The position numbers were made by a program, and so were the translations under genes. Positions 1 through 5,022 of a stretch of DNA of 6,190 bases are shown here, in pieces (within the stretch, counting starts at the first letter, position 1; every line of letters starts with the position of its first letter). This DNA comes from an uncultured Collinsella sp. (GTDB lineage: Bacteria > Actinomycetota > Coriobacteriia > Coriobacteriales > Coriobacteriaceae): positions 1 to 6,190 of the forward strand of contig CATZMG010000090.1 of NCBI GenBank assembly GCA_958421655.1, given 5' to 3'. The notes beneath the pieces were generated by a model. It made no database searches, was not told where the DNA came from, and saw only the letters and a list, made by a program, of their open reading frames with translations.

Positions 1-67
1 CGGCAACGGCACCTGCTGCCGCCACCGCCTTCATATGCTCTGTCATTTGTCGAGCAAACGCACGCAC
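1..67 (-). CDS. 5' fragment of a downstream gene, possibly an ABC transporter component
   Basis: Only the first 22 codons are inside the window, and the frame is still open at the edge. The GTG start at 67-65 is chosen because GGAG at 77-74 lies 6 nt upstream, embedded in the last Met-Glu codons of the substrate-binding protein gene, whose stop is 3 nt before this start. ATG codons in the same frame at 46-44 and 34-32 are alternatives, but neither has a good ribosome binding site. The visible residues read VRAFARQMTEHMKAVAAAGA and then VA, an alanine-rich start that would suit the cytoplasmic end of a membrane protein. Position directly after an ABC substrate-binding protein makes a permease or ATPase of the same transporter the obvious guess, but the sequence itself is too short to show it. 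Confidence 0.45.
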   Translation of the reverse strand, partial: MRAFARQMTEHMKAVAAAGAVA

Positions 68-70
68 GAG

Positions 71-1126
71 CTACTCCATGTAGTAGAAATCATCGGCCGG
101 GAGCTTGCCGCCCACGGCGCTCGCGTCCGCATCGGCCAGCACCTGCAGGTACCCGCCGAGCGCCGCCTTCATATCCTTCCCCGTCTGGCACACGAGCATG
201 CACCCGGGAATCGCCTTTTCGACAATCGCGGCGTTATCGACGATACCCGCATCGACCACGGCCTGCGCCCAGTCTGCCGGCGCCGCGTTCACGGCCTCAA
301 CGCTCGCCTCATGGCAGCGCAAGAATTCCGCCACGGCCTCGGGATGCTCCTCGACAAAGGCACGGCGCACCACGGTCACGCCCATCAGCAGGCGCGAACC
401 CGTGTCACCCGCCAGCTCATCCCACACATCGGTCAGACTTACCGGAGCCGACAGCTTGCCTTCGCTCTTTGCGATGGCAGCGGTCTTGAACGGCTCGGGC
501 AGCACGCCCACGGCAGACGGATCGGCAAGCAACGCCGACAGCACCTCGGTGGGCTCGCTCTTAAACTCAAGCGCCACCTGGCCGGTCAGGCCCGTGCGCT
601 CCAACAGGTAGTTCATGACGTACTCCGGCGTGGTGCCCTTGCCCGTCATATAGACAGTATGGCCCGCCAGATCGCCAAACGAGGCCACACTCGCGTCGCC
701 CGTCACAACGTTCAGCACGCCCAGCGTGTTGATGTCGATGACCTGCACCGCACCCTCAGTCTTGTTGTAGAGCACGCTCGCCACGTTGGCGGGCACCAGG
801 GCGATATCGATATCGCCCTGAATGACCTTGGGCACGACCTCGTCGGCCGCGGCGCTGATCGCAAAGTCGAACTCATTGTCCGTCTCGCCATCGGCAGCCT
901 GGTCCATAAACTGCACCAGACCAATCGAGGTCGGCCCCTTGAGCGAGGCGACGCGCACCTCGACCGGCTCTGCAGCAGCACCGGCGCCGTCCGTGGCAGC
1001 CGAGCCCGCGGCGGACCCGGCACCGGCAGCCCCGCCGCCACAGCCCGCGAGCGCAAGTGACAGGGCGCCCGCGGCGAGCGCCGAGGCAAACCCCCGGCGC
1101 GACATTTCAAAATCAAACGCGCGCAT
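71..1126 (-). CDS. ABC transporter substrate-binding lipoprotein, NitT/TauT (NMT1/THI5-like) type
   Basis: Predicted to be the extracytoplasmic binding subunit of an ABC importer; the substrate cannot be told from sequence. The 351-residue product starts with an arginine-bearing signal peptide (SRRGF, residues 9-13), a short Ala/Leu hydrophobic stretch and a lipobox LAGC with the lipidated Cys at about residue 29. A Gly/Ala/Ser-rich tether of about 20 residues follows, then the binding fold. Family-like segments are KGPTSIGLVQFM near residues 62-73, QGDIDIALVPANVAS, LGVLNVVT and GHTVYMTGKGTTPEYVMNYL. The recurring pattern of a small molecule or metabolite binder that also screens GDIDIA-type hinge strands is typical of the NMT1/THI5-like superfamily. 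Length is normal for the family and the frame is intact. It lies 2 nt after the hydrogenase stop. ATG 1126 is preferred; a GTG at 1135 would overlap the hydA stop by 7 nt but sits very close to the GAGGGG at 1143-1138. Thiamine-precursor, sulfonate, nitrate or other small-anion uptake are all possible. Confidence 0.85.
   Translation of the reverse strand: MRAFDFEMSRRGFASALAAGALSLALAGCGGGAAGAGSAAGSAATDGAGAAAEPVEVRVASLKGPTSIGLVQFMDQAADGETDNEFDFAISAAADEVVPKVIQGDIDIALVPANVASVLYNKTEGAVQVIDINTLGVLNVVTGDASVASFGDLAGHTVYMTGKGTTPEYVMNYLLERTGLTGQVALEFKSEPTEVLSALLADPSAVGVLPEPFKTAAIAKSEGKLSAPVSLTDVWDELAGDTGSRLLMGVTVVRRAFVEEHPEAVAEFLRCHEASVEAVNAAPADWAQAVVDAGIVDNAAIVEKAIPGCMLVCQTGKDMKAALGGYLQVLADADASAVGGKLPADDFYYME
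74..77 (-). promoter_or_regulatory. Shine-Dalgarno site for the leftmost gene
   Basis: GGAG on the minus strand, 6 nt before the GTG at 67-65. It overlaps the end of the preceding reading frame, which fits translational coupling, and it favours GTG 67 over the downstream ATG codons as the start. Confidence 0.4.
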
Positions 1127-1128
1127 CG

Positions 1129-2940
1129 CTAGCACGTCCCCTCGTTAGGCATCGTCCATGCGTGATGGTCGGTATGCAGCAGCTCCTCGGCCAGCGGCGA
1201 GAGCGGCTCGCCCAAGAACTCGCGATAGCACGCCTGGACATCGGGATTCTCGTGCGAGAAGCGAATCTCGGCGTTCGCATCCAGGCCCCACAGTACCTGG
1301 CCGCGCTCGGCTGCCAGCTCGCAACCGTCGTGGATAGGCTGACCGCCGCCACCGACGCAGCCGCCCGGGCATGCCATAACCTCGACGAAGTCATAGCTCA
1401 CACGGCCGTCGCGAATCGCATCGAGTAGGCGGGCGGCGTTGCCCAGCCCGTGCGCCACGGCGACGCGCACCTTGGTGCCATCGATATCGGCCACGGCCTC
1501 CTTCCAGCCGTCTAGGCCGCGCACGTCGGTAAAGAAATCGGCGTCGGGGTTCTTGCCCGTCACCAGGTAATAGGCCGAGCGCACGGCGGCCTCCATCACG
1601 CCGCCCGTGGCGCCAAAGATCACACCCGCGCCTGTGCCAAAGCCCAGCGGCGTATCGAGCGGCTCCTCAACCAGCGTGTCCACGCTCACGTGGCTCGCGC
1701 GGATCATGCGCACCATCTCGCGCACCGTCAGCGCAACGTCCACATCGGGTGCGCCGCCCTCGCCCACCATGCTCGGCAGCGCGCACTCGGCCTTCTTGGC
1801 CGTGCACGGCATAACGGACACCACGAACAGGCGCTCGGGCTCCACGCCCAGCACCTTGGCGTAGTAGGTCTTGGCGATGGCGCCGAACATCTGCTGCGGC
1901 GACTTGGACGTGGACAGGCTGTCGACAAACTCCGGATAGCGCGCCTTCACAAAGCGCACCCAGCCCGGGCAGCAGCTCGTAAACATGGGCCAGCCGCGGC
2001 TATCGTCCTCGCCCTTGACGGCCTTCCCTAGACGCTCGAGCAGTTCGGAGCCCTCCTCCATAATGGTGAGGTCGGCCGAGAAATCGGTGTCGAACACGTA
2101 CTCAAAGCCAACGCGGCGCAGCGCGCAAGCCAGGCGCTCAACGGTGGCCTCCTCGCGTGGAATGCCGAGTTCCTCGCCCCAGGCGCTGCGTACGGCAGGC
2201 GCAATCTGCACCAGCACGATCTTGTCGGGATTAGCGAGCGCGTCAAACACGGTCTCGGTATCGTCGCGCTCGCGCAGTGCGCCCGTCGGGCAATGCGTAA
2301 TGCACTGGCCGCACGCGACGCAATCGGTCTTGCCGATCGGCGCGCGCCCGCGGGTACCCACGGCGGTATGCGTGGCGCGGTTGGTCAGGTCCCAAATCCC
2401 TAAGCCCTGCACGCTCTCGCACACCTTGATGCAGCGCATGCATTTAATGCACTTGTCGTTTTCGCGGATGATGGGAAAATCGAAATCCCAGCCCTCGCCC
2501 GCCAAATGCCTTTGATACGGCAGATAGAAAATGCCCAGATCGTTGGCGATGGTCTGCAGGTTGCAGTTGCCGCTGCGCACGCAGCTCGTGCACTGCGAAT
2601 CGTGCTGGGACAGCAGCAGCTGCACGTTGGTGCGACGGGCCTCGCGGGCCTTGGGGCTGTTGGTGTGGACCACCATGCCGTCGAGCACGTAGTTGTTGCA
2701 GGCGGCAACCAGCTGGTCGCAGCCCTCAACCTCGACCACGCACACGCGGCAGCCGCCGATCTCGTTTAGATCGCGCAGGTAGCACAGGGTGGGAATCTGG
2801 ATGCCGACGGACTTGGCCGCGTCCAGGATCGTGGTGTGCTCGGGTACCACGACCTCGCAATTATCGATAGTGAGCTTGACCATATTAAATGCTCCGCTTT
2901 CGGTGTTGTCGCTGACAGTGGGGTTGCTGAGCTCTACCAT
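1129..2940 (-). CDS. hydA: [FeFe] hydrogenase, modular group A catalytic subunit
   Basis: Catalyses reversible 2H+ + 2e- to H2 in the cytoplasm; no signal peptide or membrane segment is seen. Domains of the 603-residue product, in order: plant-type [2Fe-2S] domain (about 21-100; C53, C64, C67, C81); His/Cys [4Fe-4S] site (H113, C117, C120, C126); two-cluster ferredoxin domain (C164, C167, C170, C174 and C207, C210, C213, C217); H-cluster domain (about 240-535); and a fused small-subunit segment (about 540-590, with FSHENP and LLHT). All three H-cluster signatures are intact: TSCCPGW (321-327), MPCTAKKAE (377-385) and EVMACPGGCVGGGGQP (520-535). By alignment from memory with Clostridium pasteurianum CpI, the proton-path residues are also kept (C323, E296, E299, S343). 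ATG 2940 overlaps the upstream stop by 7 nt and has a strong GGAGG 8 nt upstream. ATG 2883, giving 584 residues and starting MVKLTIDN, matches the usual family start and has its own GGAG, so it remains a real alternative. The GltD-like partner gene fits the subgroup described as glutamate-synthase-linked (A2). The maturases HydE, HydF and HydG are not in the window. Confidence 0.96.
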   Translation of the reverse strand: MVELSNPTVSDNTESGAFNMVKLTIDNCEVVVPEHTTILDAAKSVGIQIPTLCYLRDLNEIGGCRVCVVEVEGCDQLVAACNNYVLDGMVVHTNSPKAREARRTNVQLLLSQHDSQCTSCVRSGNCNLQTIANDLGIFYLPYQRHLAGEGWDFDFPIIRENDKCIKCMRCIKVCESVQGLGIWDLTNRATHTAVGTRGRAPIGKTDCVACGQCITHCPTGALRERDDTETVFDALANPDKIVLVQIAPAVRSAWGEELGIPREEATVERLACALRRVGFEYVFDTDFSADLTIMEEGSELLERLGKAVKGEDDSRGWPMFTSCCPGWVRFVKARYPEFVDSLSTSKSPQQMFGAIAKTYYAKVLGVEPERLFVVSVMPCTAKKAECALPSMVGEGGAPDVDVALTVREMVRMIRASHVSVDTLVEEPLDTPLGFGTGAGVIFGATGGVMEAAVRSAYYLVTGKNPDADFFTDVRGLDGWKEAVADIDGTKVRVAVAHGLGNAARLLDAIRDGRVSYDFVEVMACPGGCVGGGGQPIHDGCELAAERGQVLWGLDANAEIRFSHENPDVQACYREFLGEPLSPLAEELLHTDHHAWTMPNEGTC

Positions 2941-4766
2941 TCCAGGTTCCTCCCTCCGCGGAACGCGCCAAAGCCAAAGTGGTCGCAACGCAGGCAGCGG
3001 CTTGCCTCCTGGCGTGCCTCCTCCTCGGTAAGGCCCTGCTCGACCAAATTCCAATCGTGAATACGCTCGCCAGCCTCGCGCTCGCCCAGCTCGCAGCGGC
3101 CGCACTCGTGCTTGCCCTTAAACTGGACGGTCGGCAGCTCCACGTCGAGCTTGATCTTGTGGTCGAAGCCCAGATAGCGGTCGATATTTGCCGAAGCCAC
3201 GCGGCCGGCGTTGATGGCACGGATGACGGTGGCGGGGCCGGTCTGGCAGTCGCCGCCGCTAAAGAGGCCATCGAAGTTGGGCACGGCGCCGTCCGAGTCG
3301 GTGACCACGCAGCCCCACTTGCAGACGATGCCCATGTCCTCAAACGGCTTGGAATCGATGTCCTGGCCGATGGCCACGAACACGCGCTCGCAGGGAATGA
3401 CGCGCTCGGGCGTGGCGGCGGCACGTGGGGCCGGACGACCGCGACGGGGCTCGCCGATAATCTGCGGTTGCACGCGCAGGCCGCTCACGCGACCGTCATC
3501 GCCCGTCTCTATACCGAGCGGGGCTGTGAGCTCCAAAACCTCGCAGCCCTCGGCCTGGGCGCCGGCAATCTCGGCGTCCTGGGCCGTCATATCGCAGATG
3601 CGACGGCGGTAGACAATGCTCACCTTTTCGGCACCGCAGCGCACGGCAGAGCGCGCCACGTCCATGGCCACGTTGCCGCCGCCGATGACGCACACGCGCT
3701 GGCCGCTCAGGTCGGGCAGCCCGTCGTCTCCAATGGTACGCAGCATCTTGACGGCCGACTCCACGCCGGGCGCCTCTTCGCCCGGAAGGCCGAGCTTCTT
3801 ATCGCTGTGGGCACCGATGGCCAGGTAGACGGCATCGAACTCGTCGCGCAGGCGGGCAAGCTCCTCGCCGTTCACGGAGTGGTCGAGTTCCACGTCGATG
3901 CCGGCGCTCAAGATCCAGTCAATCTCGGCCTGCAAGCGCTCGCGCGGCAGACGATAGCTGGGGATGCCGTAGCGCAGCATGCCGCCCAAGTGGTGACGCT
4001 GCTCAAAGATGGTCACCTTATGGCCCATCACGGCCAGGTAGTAGGCGCAGGAAAGGCCGGCCGGGCCGCCGCCGATCACAGCGACGCGCTTACCGGTGTT
4101 GTCCACTACATGCGGCTTGTGGTCGTTGAGGTCACTGTGCTCAACGGCAAAACGCTTGAGGGCGAGGATGTTCATGGGGTCGTCGACCATGCCACGGCGA
4201 CAGTGCATCTCGCAGGGATGCTCGCACACCAGGCCGCAGACGAGCGGCAGCGGGTTGTTCTTGCGGATGACCTTGACGGCATCAGCATAGCGGCCGGCCT
4301 CGACGAGCGAAATGTAACCGGGAATGTCGACGTGCGCCGGGCAGCCCGAGACGCACGGAACGCGGGCCTCGCGATCAAAGCCGCAGGAATGCTCACGGAT
4401 GTGGTGCTCAAAGTCATCACGGAAGCCACGAATAGCTGTGAGCGCCATGGCGCCGGCTTCGTAACCGATGGCGCAGTCGCTCGAAAGATAGATGGTGCGG
4501 GCCGTGCGCTCAATCAAGTTGAGCGTGGACTCGTCGGCGCGGCCCTCGAGCACATCGGCGAGCAGATCGCTCAGCGCGCTCAGGCCCACGCGGCAGGGCG
4601 TGCACTTGCCGCAGCTCTGCGTCGAACACAGGTTGACGAGCGCTGCCGTAAACTCAACGGGACACGGGGCGAGCGAGCTCACCGCCAGACGGCGTCCGAG
4701 CGCATCGTGCAGGTCGTCCATGACGGCCTGAGCGTGGCTGCGTTCCATTACATGCAGTCGAGCCAT
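2934..4766 (-). CDS. NuoF C-terminal/GltD-like composite NAD(P)H:FAD iron-sulfur oxidoreductase, hydrogenase partner
   Basis: Probable diaphorase subunit exchanging electrons between NAD(P)H and the adjoining hydrogenase. The 610-residue product has, in order: a short N-terminal segment; a NuoF-type [4Fe-4S] domain (about 33-120) with SCGKCTPCR (C52, C55, C58) and a fourth Cys, C98, 39 residues on; a GltD/NfnB-type dicluster domain (about 128-210) with C138, C142, C177, C181, C185 and C189; an FAD Rossmann motif VIGGGPAGLSC (230-240) with E255 at the end of beta-2; an NAD(P)H Rossmann motif VIGGGNVAMDVARS (360-373); YRRR (386-389), where this family binds the NADPH 2'-phosphate; and the closing FAD motif GLFSGGDCQTGPATVIRA. 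A tail of about 60 residues carries two CxxC pairs (C555/C558 and C591/C594). The NADH/FMN-binding half of NuoF is absent. ATG 4766 is chosen for its GAGGGG at 4777-4772; a GTG at 4781 is less likely. First gene of the operon; it overlaps hydA by 7 nt. It is likely to be misnamed glutamate synthase small subunit, but no GltB is present here. Confidence 0.9.
   Translation of the reverse strand: MARLHVMERSHAQAVMDDLHDALGRRLAVSSLAPCPVEFTAALVNLCSTQSCGKCTPCRVGLSALSDLLADVLEGRADESTLNLIERTARTIYLSSDCAIGYEAGAMALTAIRGFRDDFEHHIREHSCGFDREARVPCVSGCPAHVDIPGYISLVEAGRYADAVKVIRKNNPLPLVCGLVCEHPCEMHCRRGMVDDPMNILALKRFAVEHSDLNDHKPHVVDNTGKRVAVIGGGPAGLSCAYYLAVMGHKVTIFEQRHHLGGMLRYGIPSYRLPRERLQAEIDWILSAGIDVELDHSVNGEELARLRDEFDAVYLAIGAHSDKKLGLPGEEAPGVESAVKMLRTIGDDGLPDLSGQRVCVIGGGNVAMDVARSAVRCGAEKVSIVYRRRICDMTAQDAEIAGAQAEGCEVLELTAPLGIETGDDGRVSGLRVQPQIIGEPRRGRPAPRAAATPERVIPCERVFVAIGQDIDSKPFEDMGIVCKWGCVVTDSDGAVPNFDGLFSGGDCQTGPATVIRAINAGRVASANIDRYLGFDHKIKLDVELPTVQFKGKHECGRCELGEREAGERIHDWNLVEQGLTEEEARQEASRCLRCDHFGFGAFRGGRNLEW
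2949..2957 (-). promoter_or_regulatory. Strong Shine-Dalgarno site for hydA inside the upstream gene
   Basis: The minus strand reads GGAGGGAGG here, with its last G 8 nt before ATG 2940. It is built from the Gly-Gly-Arg codons GGA GGG AGG near the end of the flavoprotein gene. These codons, AGG especially, are atypical for such a G+C-rich gene, which suggests that the ribosome site constrains them. This is the main reason for placing the hydA start at 2940. Confidence 0.7.
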
Positions 4767-4771
4767 AAGAT

Positions 4772-4777
4772 CCCCTC
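4772..4777 (-). promoter_or_regulatory. Shine-Dalgarno site for the operon's first gene
   Basis: GAGGGG on the minus strand; the GAGG core ends 7 nt before ATG 4766. It supports this start over the in-frame GTG at 4781 (which lies upstream of the site) and over the ATG at 4748, which has no such site. Confidence 0.6.
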
Positions 4778-4787
4778 TCACATGGCA

Positions 4788-4807
4788 GCCCGGAGGCGAG
4801 GCCGGGC
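4788..4807 (-). promoter_or_regulatory. Small GC hairpin in the leader of the hydrogenase operon
   Basis: A perfect 6-bp inverted repeat, GCCCGG at 4788-4793 and CCGGGC at 4802-4807, with an 8-nt loop. On the transcript it would stand 10 nt upstream of the ribosome site at 4777-4772. Its loop reads CCTCGCCT in minus-strand DNA, and the CCTC could pair with the GAGG of that site. A role in translation control is only an inference; short GC repeats are common in DNA of this composition. Confidence 0.25.
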
Positions 4808-4830
4808 GAAATTGCTACACGCTCAACACT

Positions 4831-4851
4831 GACCTAAAAAGTTGTTAGGTC
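4831..4851. repeat. Perfect 7-bp inverted repeat upstream of the hydrogenase operon
   Basis: Arms GACCTAA (4831-4837) and TTAGGTC (4845-4851) are exact reverse complements around a 7-nt centre. It lies 64 nt upstream of the ATG at 4766. It could be an operator for a dimeric repressor or an RNA hairpin in the leader. No U-run follows on the minus strand, so it is unlikely to be an intrinsic terminator. It does not match any operator consensus that I can name. Confidence 0.4.
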
Positions 4852-4878
4852 TCCACGCAGTTCGGCAGGCGGCATGAA

Positions 4879-4900
4879 ATGTCACCCTCAGCGGTGAAAT
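4879..4900. repeat. Imperfect inverted repeat, possible operator
   Basis: ATGTCACC (4879-4886) and GGTGAAAT (4893-4900) pair at 7 of 8 positions around a 6-bp spacer. The 22-bp size and spacing suit a dimeric transcription factor. It lies about 113 nt upstream of the operon's first ATG, in the region where a promoter for the minus-strand operon would be expected. The factor is unknown. Confidence 0.35.
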
Positions 4901-4926
4901 AGAACATTACCGCAGATAAATGCCAT

Positions 4927-4950
4927 ATTTGATAAAACGCGTTACCAAAT
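4927..4950. repeat. 24-bp near-palindrome, candidate operator
   Basis: Nine of twelve positions are symmetrical: the outer arms ATTTG and CAAAT are exact, inner TAA/TTA triplets also match, and the centre is CG. A second, shifted symmetry gives a perfect 8-bp AACGCGTT at 4936-4943. A central CG flanked by A/T arms resembles operators of LacI-family regulators in general form, but no specific consensus can be claimed. It lies between the GH4 terminator hairpin and the hydrogenase operon. Confidence 0.4.
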
Positions 4951-4952
4951 GA

Positions 4953-4990
4953 CAATGCCCCGCCCACGCAATCACGTGGACGGGGCATTG
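4953..4990 (-). terminator. Probable transcription terminator of the GH4 gene
   Basis: A 16-bp stem with a 6-nt loop (4969-4974) starting 33 nt after the GH4 stop codon. The minus-strand arms are CAATGCCCCGTCCACG and CGTGGGCGGGGCATTG. The one imperfect pair, 4980 with 4963, is a U-G wobble in minus-strand RNA but an A-C mismatch in plus-strand RNA, so the hairpin is better formed in the direction of the GH4 gene. The following bases read TCATTTGG, a weak U tract, so termination may be incomplete or depend on other factors. Confidence 0.7.
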
Positions 4991-5022
4991 CTCCAGGTAT
5001 GCGGCCAGCGACCCTGTTGCTT

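Larger units (their letters stand above)
4782..5022. other. Intergenic control region between GH4 gene and hydrogenase operon
   Basis: This gap of about 240 bases contains the GH4 terminator and four inverted repeats, and it includes AT-rich stretches unlike the flanking genes. It must hold the promoter of the hydrogenase operon unless readthrough from the GH4 gene drives it. I looked for -35/-10 pairs on the minus strand. TTGGTA at 4948-4943 and TAATGT at 4909-4904 each resemble one half of a promoter but do not form a correctly spaced pair, so no promoter is called. No small open frame with a ribosome site was convincing. Confidence 0.6.

Noticed and set aside
35..1060. A 341-codon open frame on the plus strand, opposite the substrate-binding protein gene
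   Set aside because: His/Arg-rich translation with no motif. The minus-strand frame has a lipobox, a family fold and a good operon context.
1028..1126. Gly/Ala-rich stretch in the substrate-binding protein as a coding repeat or mutation hotspot
   Set aside because: It is the usual flexible tether between the lipidated Cys and the binding domain; the codons vary and there is no regular repeat unit.
2941..3105. A longer hydA frame open back to 3105
   Set aside because: The extra 55 residues are Arg/Gly/Pro-rich, overlap the upstream gene by more than 160 nt and have no family match. The strong ribosome site at 2949-2957 points to ATG 2940.
2885..3424. A 179-codon minus-strand frame overlapping the end of the flavoprotein gene
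   Set aside because: It is a shifted frame of the same strand, and the motifs of the real frame run through the whole overlap. It shows no sign of a frameshift or separate protein.
2979..4832. A 617-codon open frame on the plus strand, opposite the flavoprotein gene
   Set aside because: It lies almost wholly antisense to a gene with clear Fe-S, FAD and NAD(P)H motifs. Its translation is rich in Ala, His, Leu and Val with no recognisable domain, as expected for the reverse strand of G+C-rich coding sequence.
4904..4948. Possible sigma-70 promoter for the hydrogenase operon, TTGGTA at 4948-4943 or TAATGT at 4909-4904
   Set aside because: Neither hexamer has a partner at 16-18 nt with a reasonable match, so no promoter was called.
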